Assembly: GCA_029204225.1 (NCBI GenBank)
Contig: CM055096.1
Coordinates: forward strand, 39,989,611 to 40,051,610
DNA from: Diphasiastrum complanatum
Lineage: Eukaryota > Streptophyta > Lycopodiopsida > Lycopodiales > Lycopodiaceae
Direction of reading: 5' to 3'
DNA length: 62,000 nt
The notes under the pieces were generated by a model, which worked only from the letters and a program-made list of their open reading frames with translations, did not search any database and was not told where the DNA came from. The position numbers were made by a program, and so were the translations under genes. The first letter of the stretch is position 1, and each line of letters starts with the position of its first letter. Of the stretch, positions 42,201-54,332 are shown piece after piece.

Positions 42201-43818
42201 TAGACATTCCTTTATCAAACTTACTCCTATCCCAAAATTCTCAGTACTAACTTATAATGAATTCCAATCTCAAACCATCTCTAGTTCCAAATTGTTCCAT
42301 ACAATCCCTAAATAAATTTCTCTTATCTGAAAACTGTGCAACTATTAGGTCCTCTAATATAATCTTACTCATCACTTCACCCTTCCTTTCTAAATAAATT
42401 TTTAAATTTCTTGTAAAAGTTAGCTAGAGAGATGACACATGAACATACCTGAATAATGAAAAGTCGTTAATAAGTGTCTTCCAAAAAGGATTCACTCTAT
42501 AATACACAGGTTTTTTCTTCCATACATTTTCAATCAAATTGATAGTAAACATTATCTATCTAAGATCTATCTATGCATAAGAGACAATGTACGTTTAAGA
42601 AAATTGAAATACTATTATCTTGGAACATCTCAATTTCAACGTCTATACAAATAGTAATTCACATGATAGAAATAGTCCTTCAAAACAAAAGCAACTTCCT
42701 GTCGGAAATAGGATGGATAAATTGCAGCAAAAACTCCTACTTCCAATGCATGACTACGCCTATCAAAAATTGAACAAAGCAATAGTGATTGAAATCACAT
42801 CCAATATTTACCAACTAACTTTGAAATCGCTAGATAAGTGATTACGTAGCCAAACATAAAGTATTGAATTCTTAGACATTTCTATCAATTACAAAAGCAA
42901 TACAGAGATGCATGCATTCTGACATATACTGAACGCAACAATGAAATAGTATTGATTTAGAAAAACAAATCAGATGCTAATGAGCGCAAGACAATCGTGG
43001 ATAGAAACCACGCACTCTAAGTTGTCTCGGAGTAACTGAGAATAATAAGTAGCTCTGCTGATAAGCAGTAGCGTAATAGCAACTCTAAAATAAATCTTTA
43101 AAAGACTGAGCTAGAATACTCAAGAGAGTTCAAGCTTGAAAGCTTGATAGAGAGCTAGCAATAATACTTTATGATTGTGAATGATCTACTTGATAAGAGC
43201 GCAGGAAGTGTCGTGTAATAACACTCAGCCCCTTCAAAATTCACAATAACATTTTCAAATCTTCAGAACTTGATAATGAGATGTATAAACAACTGATTTA
43301 CACTAAGTAATTAGGTCGTCAAATGTGATTGCTAGTTGGCTGGTGTCCTGCTGGCATCCATCCAGTTCCTTCTCATAAATTGATTATTGAGAAGCGGTGA
43401 AAAAATGGCCGTAAATAGTCTGTCTGCATAAATGAACCAAAACTGTCACTCTACAGAAATGAACTAAAACTGCTACAGGAGACAGTGTCGTGAGAAGGTG
43501 ACAACCCAACAATGTCCTTAAATCTCATTTGAGGTAGCCCCACACTTTGCTAGAGTCATTTCCTTAATATTCGAGGCACTTTGAAAAAAATGAAAAATGC
43601 GACTCTGCATATTTACTCGCAAATCTTGACATGCAACCGTGTCGCTAAAATGTGAAAAAGATGACACTGTAGTCAAACTCCATGTATTTTTGCAGACTGT
43701 GTAAAAACACTCACTTTGAAGAGACATGTTGAAGCTCCACCTCCCTTGCCATGACTTGTTCCCTCACAAAATAATATGCCACCTCAATATGCTTGATCTT
43801 GAGATGTACTCAATACTC
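39296..43818. other. GLR intron 1, AT-rich; no gene seen
   Basis: About 4.5 kb without a supported ORF or recognisable element protein. A short segment at 40,500-40,530 resembles CTCTGGTACCATGT, a variant of a primer-binding-site region, but no LTR was found with it. Confidence 0.45.
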
Positions 43819-44710
43819 TCTTGCCTAGTGCCTCAAAGGGCAGTGGGATTTGAGTGGTTTTTCCAAGATAGGATTAAGTCTAACATTTATCCGACATGAA
43901 CTCACTAATAAGCCAACTTAGAAAATGCAACTAGCCTAATCATCCAAACTTAAAATAATTGCAAATCCCAACCCGTCCACAAAAGGTAACCAAAGGTAAA
44001 CACAAGTCACTTGTGAAATCCCAAACTGACCAAACAGCATAGCAGTGGGCCTCACATCGGTGACATGGACCCTTAGGTGCCAATGATGCAAAAAGTTTGT
44101 AGTAAGGGTCCTTCCACTTGGACTAGTTCTAGAGGCGAAACTGAAATGGTAATCATCCCCAAGGATCAACTTTATTAAATTTGGAAGAGGTTACATTTGT
44201 ACATAGACTGACTGGTCTCGAGGACACCATCACAGGCTGGGCATTGTGTTTGGCTCATGTTGGTAGAGGGAGTTGAGACCTGGTGACTGAATTTTTGGTG
44301 TTGGTTGACTTACCCAAGTTTCTAATTGTTAGACTCCTTCTATAGTTCTAATGCGACTCGACGTGCCCCCTCGATCCTAATATATAGTGTTGTCTAGTAA
44401 AAGACACTTTTTTGGGCTTAGTTTTTATTTTGTTGATTAAGCCTGACATAATTAGTCTTGTTCTTGGATGTGGATCTCGAGAGCTGTCTTGGTGGAGAGA
44501 TTCAACTTAGCTCCTAGACATGAGTCCCAAGAGTTGTAGGCCGTGACTCAAGCTCCAAAGCTAGCTCATGACTTGTGAGTACTTGATTGGCTCACCACAA
44601 GTCGGAGACTTAGTCATGACTTTCTAACTTGCTTTGAGACTTTTTGAGAGTGTCACCCCTTAGAGTCTTATGAGACACACCTTGTGCTCTCGAGTCACTG
44701 CTTTCCAACA
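43819..44710 (-). repeat. Old solo LTR of the small gypsy family (about 892 bp)
   Basis: Matches the LTRs at 51,831-52,749 and 54,333-55,252 along its whole length, from TGCCTCAAAGGGC near its start to TTCCAACA at its end. It is more diverged, with many G/C positions changed to A/T (GCGCCGGCGCC has become TGCCTAGTGCC). No internal region or partner LTR is present, so it is a solo LTR. The flanking five bases do not match. The strand follows the orientation of the complete element. Confidence 0.8.
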
Positions 44711-47081
44711 CCTAGTTATACTACAGATGTGTCCTAGTGAGGTGTCCTAGTTCACTCCCAATTAGGAAAGAGCTTGGGTATGTACAAGTGCATCCACACC
44801 CCTCTCACTTGGATTATTGGGATGAGCTTGGTAAGTAAATGCTATAGGAGTGTGTTCTCACTCCTATCACCGTTGAGTTATTGCCAGTTGTCTTTAGCTC
44901 GAGGGCTAGATCGGATTGATCTAAGGTTGGTTGGATTGGTTTGTTCCACCATCCAGTCTTTATTTGTCCTCTTGAGTTCAATATCCTACTAAAGGTCCTT
45001 GAAGGTTTTTTATAAGACTCCTTTTGAATCTTCTAGCAATCCTCTTGAGATGAATAACTATTTTGCATGTAAATTCAATAATTCCATGCTTGCCATTGAA
45101 AAAAGATATCTACTTGCTAGCAATTGCATGATATTAGATATTGTTAATAGGGCAATAATGGATGTACATCTTGAATCTATCAGTATGTTGATATGAATGG
45201 CTACTAGTCACACTTGGGAAAACCCCTTGGCAAAAATTAAATGGTGCCAATAACTATAGATAGTTTCTTCTATCTTGATTTTGCCATCATAAGACACTAA
45301 AGGCCTCTATTTGGTTAGTGATAGTCAAGAGTAAGAAAGATATTGCTTATACAACATGGAATGATACTGGCAGAAAAGTCCCTATTTGGCTAGTGACAGT
45401 CAAGAGTATGAAAGATGTTGCTTGTATGACATGGAATGATACTAGCAAAAAAGATTTACAATTGTAAAATATTCTTTTCAAATCAATCCCAGTTGAGGAA
45501 GCCAATCTCACTATTGTCTTAGTAGCCCATTGAATTTAGGTGGAAAATGCACAAGTAGACTCACCAACTATTGAGAACTCTAAAGAGCAACTTGATTGGC
45601 CTCAAATGTTTCTTAAGCAATTGGAGTTGTATTCTCAAATTTTTATTCATACATCATAAATTTCCAAATTGCTCAAGAGCCCCTTGCTATGTTAAATGTT
45701 CGAATTGGTGAAAATCCCAAGTAGATATATTATCATTAGTGCTTCATTTTGTACTATGCTAGTCAAACTCGCATAGTCTATCCTCACTACTCAAGTAGGA
45801 TGTTCATGATGCTATCATACTTGAAAAGGTCTATGCACTTCAAGACATCATCACAGGAAGTTGATTTTTGTGGCTATAGAAAGGGACCAAGAATGCTATA
45901 AATTTGACTATGCGAGCTTTGCCAAGTTATGCTAATGTAAGGGAATGCCAAAAGTAGACCTAAATTCAAGTTGTGACACTGGCAATGCTATTACACTACA
46001 CGTACTAGTTGTATGGCCCATTAATGCCACTAGGCAATCCTTGAGGACCAAAATTGTTAGCCCTTCACCTTTGGGGAAGTAATGGACATATAGTACATTG
46101 ATATTTATAAAAAGGACAAAAGTTATTGTCATACTTTTATGCATGTGACAAGCATCCATTTGGGGAGCTAATGACGTAAGTAGGGATGTTGTCACATATG
46201 GTTCATGCTTTGAATGATATAACATATGGCTAATATTGGGTGGACTCTATGGAGTTAAAGATCACCGATCTCTTTTTTATGTTTATATCGTATATACTAT
46301 TCTAGACTTGACATTGACAATATTTTCTATCATAGTAGCGGACATGCAATTTTGCTTTGAGACCATCCAAGATTGCAACTAGTTGGTTTACGTCTATCTT
46401 TCATGTTTGTGCTCTTTACCAAACAACAATTGCCTTCTCGGGTTTAACTTTGTATGCAAGTTTATATGATGATTGCAATATGCCTTGTGTTTGCATGAAA
46501 AATTAGTATTTCATTTGATTGTTGCTCTCTAGTGCTAGCTCTCATCATGAGTGATTTGCCCCTACCTCTCTAGAGAAGTGACCATCACATTTCTCTTTGT
46601 GTATATGCATGAAAGCAAATATTGATATGTCTTTATGCATGACAATGCACCTACTCTTGGGTGCTAATGATGTGAGTAGAGTATTGTAGCATATAGTATG
46701 TGCTATCATAGAGTTGTTGGTCAAAGAATTAAGGGTGCACTTCATAGAGTTAAGATTACAAGACTTTGTTTTCTTACATTAAGGACCATCCTACACTTGG
46801 TATAGATCACAAGGTGGGATTGACCATTACTTTATGCCTCTTAACATTTTTTAAGTTGTTTCCTAGTTTTTAGGTAGGCATATTGTTGATGCCTAAAATT
46901 GAGGTGCTTTGTTTATTAAAATGGGTACCTAGCTTGATACACATTCTATTCTCCCATATTAGGGGTAATTCTTTTTAGTACATGTCTACCATGAAAGTTT
47001 GAGAAAAGAGAAATATTTTTTGAGTATTGGTGTAATTGTCAATTTTTATTGAAGCTAACTCCTGTGTTGTTCTTCATGCAG
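44711..47081. other. GLR intron 1, 3' part
   Basis: No gene. It holds two duplications: a 76-bp tandem pair (about 45,307-45,455, core AGTCAAGAGTATGAAAGATG) and a diverged pair about 500 bases apart (near 46,060-46,250 and 46,555-46,760, core GGGGAGCTAATGACGTAAG and its relative). The intron ends in TTCTTCATGCAG at 47,081. Confidence 0.5.
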
Positions 47082-48446
47082 ATATGGATCTCATTAGTGA
47101 ACCTGTCGTTGCAATCATTGGGCCACAAATATCTGTGGTCTCACATTTTGTAGCCCATATGGGTCCTAACACTTTTGTCCCACTTGTGTCATTTTCACCT
47201 ACCGATTCAACCCTCTCAAAATATCAATACCCTTACATTGTACGATTGTCACGTAGTGACCGTGCCCAAATGGAAGCTATTGCAAGGGTTGTTGGGTTTT
47301 TTGGCTGGACAAAAGTTGTGGCTTTGTATTCTGATGATGAGTTTGGTACAAGTGGCATCTATGCCCTAAGTGATGCTCTTGTTGGGGTGAGAGCCACGAT
47401 TGTAAACCGCATAGGTCTCAATCCTGCTGCTGGTAGAGATGGCATAGGTAGTGCTTTGAATCAATTAGCTCAAATGGGATCAAGAATTTTGGTTGTTCAT
47501 ATGCAACCAATCATGGGGCGCATTTTATTTAATGAGGCTCATTATTTAAACATGACACTTAGAGGCTATGTGTGGATTGTAAGTGAGGCATTGTCTAGTG
47601 TTTTGGACAAAATTTCTTATGAAGATGAGTTTTTCAAGGCAACCCAAGGCTTGATTGGAACACGCACATTCATACCAGATTCTAAGAAGTTTCAAACCTT
47701 TCTGCATGAATGGAAGAAATTAACAAAGAATGACACTGCTGGAATGGTGGATAACCATATCACATCATACGGATTGTATGCATATGACGCTATCTGGTTG
47801 ATAGCTCATGCACTTAGACAAATGTTTTAGTCAAAATCGATCATTTCCTTTTCACCCTTCAAATGTATTTCCTGCTGAGGCAAGAGGAAATCCAGAGCTT
47901 GCTAAACTCAATGCTTCACAGAACAGCTTTCTACTTCTACAATGTATTCTTAATACAGAGTTTACTGGAGTCACCGGCAGAATAGAGTTGGATAAGAGAG
48001 GAGATCTCGAGGGTTCATCAATTGAAATTGTGAATATGGTGGGAAGGGGACTTCGAACTGTTGGATATTGGAGTAATGCGACTGGGTGCACCAAACATGC
48101 CTCACATTTAGCTAGTCGAGGCACATCAGAAATAACTAAGAACAATGCACAAGACCTAGATAGTGTTATCTGGCCTGGTGGTACAGTGAAGGTCCCTCGC
48201 GAATGGGTTAATCCAAATAATGGTAAGCCTTTATTGATTGGTGTGCCAGATAAGATAGACTACTCGGAGTTTGTGGATATCACTATTGGTGCAGACAACA
48301 CCACTAGGTTTCAAGGGTTCTGCATTGATGTTTTCCAGGCTGCTCTCAAATACTTACCCTACTCTGTCCCCTACACGTTAGTCTCTTATGGAAATGGAAG
48401 CTCACCACCGAATTACGATCACCTTGTTGAAAGACTTGCTAACAAG
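47082..48446 (+). pseudogene. GLR exon 2: amino-terminal domain and ligand-binding S1 (frameshifted)
   Basis: Acceptor TTCTTCATGCAG at 47,081, donor AAG/GTATGT at 48,447. The amino-terminal domain reads EPVVAIIGPQISVVSHFVAH, LVSFSPTDSTLSKYQYPYIV, FFGWTKVVALYSDDEFG and YDAIWLIAHALRQMF. At a run of four T (47,825-47,828) one extra base shifts the frame to a TAG. The next frame resumes SQNRSFPFHPS, TEFTGVTGRIELDKRG and GYWSN. The S1 half of the ligand-binding domain follows: WPGGTVKVPREWVN, LLIGVPDKIDYSEFV, and FQGFCIDVFQAALKYLPYSV. Apart from that base the exon is intact, so a sequencing error is possible. Confidence 0.85.
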
Positions 48447-48732
48447 GTATGTTCTTCATGTAAAAGCTACTGAACCTTGCTAGTTTTGAAACAATCTTTA
48501 AGCTAGATTCTATGATTTCGATTCAGTGTTCCAATTTTTTTCCTTTAAACTACTCTGAATTTTAGGTCAAATCAAACAATTCCATCTGAATTTAGTTGAA
48601 AGGAACATATTTGTGAAGCCCTAGACATATGTGGTGTTTTAACCTTATCGTAGGACCATCTTCTTTGAGGCTACCAAATTTCATAATGCTGCCGATGCAT
48701 AATGTTTCAATGGAGCTACTCATATCTAGAAG
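48447..48732 (+). other. GLR intron 2 (286 bp)
   Basis: GTATGT donor at 48,447 and an AGAAG acceptor ending at 48,732. Joining gives LANK/VQEFDAVVGD in frame (phase 0), the expected GLR sequence. A second AG at 48,737-48,738 would drop two codons. Confidence 0.75.
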
Positions 48733-49029
48733 GTGCAGGAATTTGATGCAGTGGTTGGAGATGTGAAAATAACAGCAGAACGAGCGAGGATAGTGGATTT
48801 TACACAGCCATATATAGCTTCCGGTCTGGTAGTAGTGGTACCAGCTCGTAAAGAAGAAACCAATGCGGCATGGGCGTTCATGCGACCATTTACACCAGCT
48901 GTCTTCTTTTTATGCACTGGAGTCGTGGTCTGGCTTTTGGAGCGCAAAAAAAATCCTACTTTTCGTGGTGGGCCGCTAAAGAAGCAATTTGTGACTACTC
49001 TCTGGTACTTGCCCCCTTATCCTCTTTGC
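48733..49029 (+). CDS. GLR exon 3: end of S1 and M1; pore segment lost
   Basis: Open for 99 codons. It reads EFDAVVGDVKITAERARIVD, FTQPYIASGLVVVVPARKEE, then AWAFMRPFTPAVFFLCTGVV and VWLLERKKN (transmembrane M1), then GGPLKKQFVTTLW. In plant GLRs the re-entrant M2 pore segment (FSFSTLFF-like) should follow directly. Here the next eight residues are YLPPYPLC, and a donor GTAAGT begins at 49,030. Shifting the frame gives no convincing pore segment either. This is the strongest sign that the encoded channel would not conduct. Confidence 0.8.
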
Positions 49030-51825
49030 GTAAGTGTTGATATCCATCAAGTTGAATGCCTCCTCGCACATCTTAAATAGCTTACAACTTTCTCAATGAC
49101 ATCTAATGCTTTGGAAACCCTTTTTGAGTTATCCTCAACAAACTTGCAATTTCTAGACCACCTCTGTTTTTTAAGGATTGTGACTCATAAAAGGGTTTCC
49201 CAAGCACTGTCCTTGAGAAAGTTTCATGATATAAAAACTGTCAGAAAATTTTATGATATTTATTTTTGAAAAATAATGTCGATTGCACTCCTATACTTTG
49301 TCGATTTTCTTGAGCACTGGTGACATTTTCTCAAGAGTGTTATTGTACTTATGTTTCCAGTGTCATATTTGGAAAATATATGTTGTGAGGACATTCTTCT
49401 TTACTCCTACAACCTTACAGATAGTCTTGCAAGTTTCTAACATTAAGTCTGATACTTGAAGATATAATGCAACGCTGTCTCAGCCTCCTCCATGGTACAT
49501 AGCTTTCAGACCCTATCTTCTCGAGGTGTCCTTTGTAGGTGACCTATCTCTACCTACGGATGGTGTGTAGAGGCACAAAGTTGTTCCACAGCAATTCAAA
49601 GATTACATGACCAGGCTGAGTCCATGTAGTGAGGTAATACTGGAATCCTAGCAGCACATCCATCTGCAAAAAGTGTCCTTAAGAAGTCCAACTTGACCAC
49701 TAATTTGCTTGACCAGACCCTTTTGGACTTATTATTTAAAGATAAACAACTAATAATGAGATCCCTTTGAAAGGTGTGATAAGATTTACTAACTGTGTCC
49801 AATAGTTGTAAAGCTCGAGAATACCAGGAGAGGTGACATCTCTGCCCGCAGATCTCCTTGGATGATGTAATTGCTAAGTATAGGTAATTTTTCTCTACTA
49901 GTGTTTGTCTCCCCAACAAACTCAACACTCTTTGCAAATAGATGATTAGCTTAAAATGGCCTTTGTACATGAGGCACAACAAACTCAGCTAGGATGAATT
50001 AAGGGCTTACCACATCATCCATGATGAAGTAGAGTTCTGGGAACGTGAAAATATAGCCCAATCTAATGTCATAAGCTCGGTACACTATGCCTCTGTTGCA
50101 TACATAGTTGTGTATGTGACTAGAGTGTCAAAGAGACAACAAGAAAGAAAGATTGTTTTGATTTCTTTTGAGTACCAAACACTATCCTAGTCAGATAGTG
50201 TAAGCCCAACACCATGCTTCCACTACATGCATAGTTGTGGGGTTAACCAAGTTGTCCAAAAGGTGACATGAAAGAAGCTTCCAAGCTATGAATTCATTTT
50301 CTTCACAGCACACAAATAATATGCTCCATGTTTCAATACTTTGCTTTAATGGGGTTGTAAGTAACAATTCACTAAGTTCTATCCCTTTCACCACTCCAGG
50401 CTCCCACACCATTCCTCTTATCCACATCTTTGGTATGATATATCATGATCGATTGCATTTCAATAATCATAATTTGATATACGTATATAGGTTGTAAGGA
50501 ATCAAGGCTTGAGTAACTGAAGTCTGCATTGTGTCGATGAAAAACATCCTTTACCGTGAACTAGCAATTTTATTTTTGTATGTACTTTCAACGAAGTGCT
50601 TTGTGCAAATTTTGAATTGTGAGAATCTATTATACTTTTTAACTTGGTATAAATGTGTTGGGCAATTGTGCAGGTTCATCTTTTCAACACTCTTTTTCTC
50701 ACAAAGTAAGTTGAATCTGCTCTTGCTTGTCTAAAGATAGTTAGGGTACTTAGGAGCTCAAAATGCTGCAAGATTGAGAAAAAAATTCATGTTGAAGAAT
50801 TGGGACCAATATTTTGGAACATACTATCTTGTTAGAAATGAGATAATAACTACATATTCAGCCCTAATTGTATATGTGACGATTTTAATATACCTAAGTA
50901 AATCAGTTTAGTGTTGTATGTTACTTTGTCAAACCTTCAAATATGTATGAAAAAATGTGCTTGCTTCAACCCACTATAAGACATAAAATGTGCTTCAACC
51001 AACTATAAGACATAGTTCATTAACGAGGAAAATATCATAGAAATCAAAGACAAAGGACATTGCAAATGTATAATAAGTTCAATTATGAGGAAAATATACA
51101 CAACAAGTACAAGATAGAGAAGACCAAAAATTTATAAAATTTACAACTATAAAGGGAAACAAATGATTTTGTGACAACCCTCCAAAGAATGTCTTTACCT
51201 AATTGATACCCATAGCACTTTCTCATCTTTTAGATTCAAAAAAACAAATAAATGAAACCAAGACTAGCTCACCACCCAGCTACGAATGTCAAAGTGAGCA
51301 AAGTCTAATAAACAAAATAAAAAAGGGTGCACATAGTGCTTTGTTGTGAAAATTGGACATAAGACAATCTTTAAGAATGAGAAATTGCACACCAATTGCA
51401 AGTGCTTAGTAGTAAGCTCTCTACAAACTCCAACTACCATTTATCTCATATGCACGCGCACGCGTGGACATATGAGATATCTATGTAGATAGATTAATCC
51501 TAAAACTTAACTAGCCCTGTAACCTAACTTGATACATACCATGGAGTTAAACCCTAAAAACGTAAACCTCATAGAATGTCCTTGATGGTTGATATGCATA
51601 TCTCAAGCTTCCAGTAGAATCAATCTCCAAATTGCTAATATGATTGTTAGTGTAACATCAAGCTTCACTTTTTCAAATAAATAAGGAGCACTTGTGTTTT
51701 TCATGAATGATGCAATAATGGATCATCAACGTGTATTGTCATTATAAGACCAAGGAATAGCAAACTTGTTCAATTACCTCATAGTTTTGTTTTGGGGGCC
51801 AGGCTGCTTAAAAAACCATTTATGG
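49030..51825 (+). other. GLR intron 3, left part
   Basis: Follows the donor GTAAGT at 49,030. AT-rich. It contains the decayed minus-strand coding patch at 49.44-50.43 kb and a short tandem pair around TGCTTCAACCMACTATAAGA (50,960-51,010). The target-duplication copy TTTAG ends it at 51,830. Confidence 0.5.
49440..50430 (-). pseudogene. Decayed unrecognised coding patch inside GLR intron 3
   Basis: On the minus strand, protein-like segments occur in succession: WEPGVVKGIELSELLLTTPL and WSILFVCCEENEFIAWKLLS (50,430-50,191). Then come ELYFIMDDVV and AEFVVPHVQRPF, and VEFVGETNTSREKLPILSN (about 50.03-49.85 kb), with stops and frame changes. I recognise no family, and the coherent composition is the only support. 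It could be part of an old element. Confidence 0.25.
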
Positions 51826-51830
51826 TTTAG

Positions 51831-52749
51831 TGTTGCGCCGGCGCCTCAAAGTGCGTTGGGACTTGAGCGGTTTTCCCAACACGCGCTTAAGGCTAACATT
51901 CATTCATCATGCACTTACGTAAAAGCCAACTCAGAAACGTAACAAGCTTAACCATTCAGACTTAAGAAAACTGGAATCCCAACCAACCCGAAAGCCAACT
52001 CAGAATCCGTCCCCAAAAGGTAACCAAAGGCAGAGACAAGCCACACATGAAACCTAAGGCATAGTGGTCGCCAAACTAACCAATTGGCATAGTGGCAAGC
52101 CCCATGTCGATGACAGGGACCCTTAGGCACCGACGACGAAAAAAAGTTGTAATAAGGGTCCTTCCACTTCGACCAGTCCTGGAGGCGAAACCGAAATGGT
52201 AATCATCCCCAAGGATCAACTTTATTAGATTTGAAAGATGTTACATTCATACATAGACTGACCGGTCTCGGGGCCACCAACACGTGCTGGGCATTGTGCC
52301 TAGCTCGTATTGGTAAAAGGAGCTGAGACCTGGCGACTGGATTCCTGGCGTTGGTTGAGCTGCCCAAGTTTCTGTCTGCCGGACTCCCCCTATAGTTCTG
52401 CTGTGATTCGGCGCACCCCCTCTGGTTTGAAACATAGTGCTTTTTGGTAAAGCACGCTTTTTAGGACTTAGTTTTTATTTTGCTGATTAAGCCTGGCAAG
52501 CCTGGCAGAATCAGTCTGGCTCCCGGACATGGGTCCCGGGAGCCGTCCCGGCGGCCGAATCAACTTGCTTTCCTGACTAGGCCATGACTTGAGCTCCAGA
52601 GCTAGCTCATGACTTGTGACTACTTGACTGGCTCACCACAGGTCGGAGGCTCAATCCTTGACGTTCTAACTTGCTCTGGGACCTTAGAGAGTGTCACCCC
52701 CTAGAGTCTTACAAGGCACGCTGGGTGCACCCGAGTCAGCTTTACAACA
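51831..52749 (-). repeat. 3' LTR of the small gypsy element (919 bp)
   Basis: Plus-strand ends TGTTGCGCCGGCGCC and GCTTTACAACA (TG/CA). Direct repeat of 54,333-55,252. The adjacent purine tract at 52,750 marks it as the 3' LTR in element orientation. Confidence 0.9.
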
Positions 52750-52759
52750 TCCTCCCCTC
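52750..52759 (-). other. Polypurine tract
   Basis: On the minus strand the bases next to the LTR read GAGGGGAGGA, the expected purine primer for plus-strand DNA synthesis, immediately adjoining the LTR start. Confidence 0.75.
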
Positions 52760-53102
52760 GTTTGAGAAAGCTGATGTCTTCATCAGGGCCAAACTAGAAC
52801 CTAAGACTCATGGCACGGGCTTAATTCACCGGCCAGAGTTTATTCACATATACAAGGGCACGGGCTTGATTCACCGGCCAAAGGAGACCAACTGTAAAGA
52901 GAAGTAAAGATATTGTGTTTGCACCCAGCACAAGAAAAGTGTGGATCTAGTTCACTTACGTAAAACCTGTGTAAAGCTCCTATACTTAGACATTAGCCTC
53001 GATGAGAAATGCGGCTTACTTTATTAACATGAAAGAAAAAGGTACTTACGGCTCCCTTAAGCCTCAGATATGTCGTTTTCGTCGCACATCTGGATGAGTC
53101 CC

Positions 53103-53815
53103 CTAGGACTCTAGATTTTTTGTTTGGTCGCCCAGGTTGAGCTCCTTGAGCTCTGTATCGGCACTTAGATTCACCTCTGATGTAGAAGCTGTAGGCAATG
53201 TTGGCTCCATTTGACCTCGCGTTAGCTGGTTTGTCACTCTTGGATGTCCTTCGTTAAAGAAGTGAGCTTTCGCTTGGTCACAGAAGTTGAGCTCCTTGAG
53301 CTCTGCATCGGCACTTGAATTCACCTTTGATGTAGAAACTGCAGGCAACGTTGGCTCCATTTGGTCCCGTGTCAGCTGGTCTGTCACTGTTGGCTGTCCT
53401 TCGTTAAAGAGGTGAATGAGATTGGGAGGGATGGTTGGCTCAAGTTCTTTTGTGTCGTTCTTTTCTAGTTGGTCCCTTGGCACAGCTCTGACGACACAAG
53501 GTCTCCTGCCATTATATAATAACACAAAGTTAACCCCTTTTGCCAAGAAGGCCACCACATGTTCGTTAAACCAGGTTAATCCCAAAATAGCGTCGAAGGC
53601 ATCCATCTTTAAGATTGTGAACGTTAGTCGATTCTTCCAGGTTCCCAGGGAGATTGGTAAGTTGGTTGCCAATCTACAAGTGGTCATTGTACCTTTCGCG
53701 GTCTCCACACAAATAGGAGTCACATTTTCTTCACATTGGATAGGATCCCTCTCAAGCCACAAATCCCCCTGAGACCGAACGTAGGACCTTTGCCTAGCCG
53801 CGCCCACACAAATCT
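53103..53815 (-). pseudogene. pol: Ty3/gypsy protease fragment with 50-residue tail repeats
   Basis: Retropepsin-like protease. A frame open from 53,807 (first codon GTG, no ATG) carries ATNLPISLGTWKNRLTFTIL and the family signature DAFDAILGLTWFNEH, the counterpart of the usual D-ILG-DWL motif. The catalytic Asp lies just upstream (about 53,813) but is out of frame with the following GAARQRSYVR, so the active site is broken. After residue 133 two 50-residue tandem copies follow (134-183 and 184-233), each starting FNEG and containing QLTR-QMEPTLP and ELKELN. It ends at a stop at 53,103. The usual downstream RT is absent. Confidence 0.75.
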
Positions 53816-54316
53816 ATCACAATATTAGCCCACGGGGAAACATCCATCCAACCATCTGTGCTTTCACCATTAAGCAGCACATTGCCTCAGTCACGCCCCA
53901 CCACTTTTTGGTCGATAGCCCTTATAGCTAAACGATCGCAACTATCCTTCACCGGCAGCTAACCACCCGTGGTTTACACCCGAATTCGAGCAGCATCTCT
54001 GTATCAATGGTTAAACCGTACAGTTCGAATATGTCGCCCCGCACCCCACAAGGTATAGACCGTGCTTTCACATACCTAGGCAGCACTTTGCCTCATCCGT
54101 CCTATGTGCAGACAGCGCCAGGCCCGAACCGCGAGAACTGACCGTGCTTACACCTCGAGGGCAGCACTTTGACTCATCAAGTCCCCCGTTCTGCCGACCA
54201 CCCTGACCGTGGACGCACTCGTGCTTACACTGTGGGCAGCACCTTGCGCAACGGTTGTTCTGACAAATCCCAAAACGTGGCCATCCTTGTGAGACTTGCG
54301 TAGCTGACCGGCTAGT
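53816..54316 (-). repeat. Leader of the small gypsy element with hairpin-type repeats
   Basis: In element orientation the stretch between the PBS and the protease contains four variants of one unit, a GTGCTGCC-like block followed 8-14 bases later by GTGAAAGCAC or GTAAGCAC. The GTGCT and AGCAC ends are complementary, so each can form a short stem-loop. Units lie near 54,225, 54,160, 54,085 and 53,875. No ORF is supported. Confidence 0.7.
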
Positions 54317-54330
54317 CCGCTCTGATACCA
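54317..54330 (-). other. Primer-binding site of the small gypsy element
   Basis: The minus strand reads TGGTATCAGAGCGG two bases from the inner end of the 5' LTR (54,333), complementary to initiator tRNA-Met. Confidence 0.9.
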
Positions 54331-54332
54331 CA

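Noticed and set aside
47852-48145. 97-codon minus-strand ORF opposite GLR exon 2
   Set aside because: Shadow of a well-supported GLR coding exon.
52247-52435. ORF beginning MFQTRGGAPNHS in the LTR, repeated at 54,749-54,937
   Set aside because: It lies inside both LTR copies, so its repetition is explained by LTR identity.
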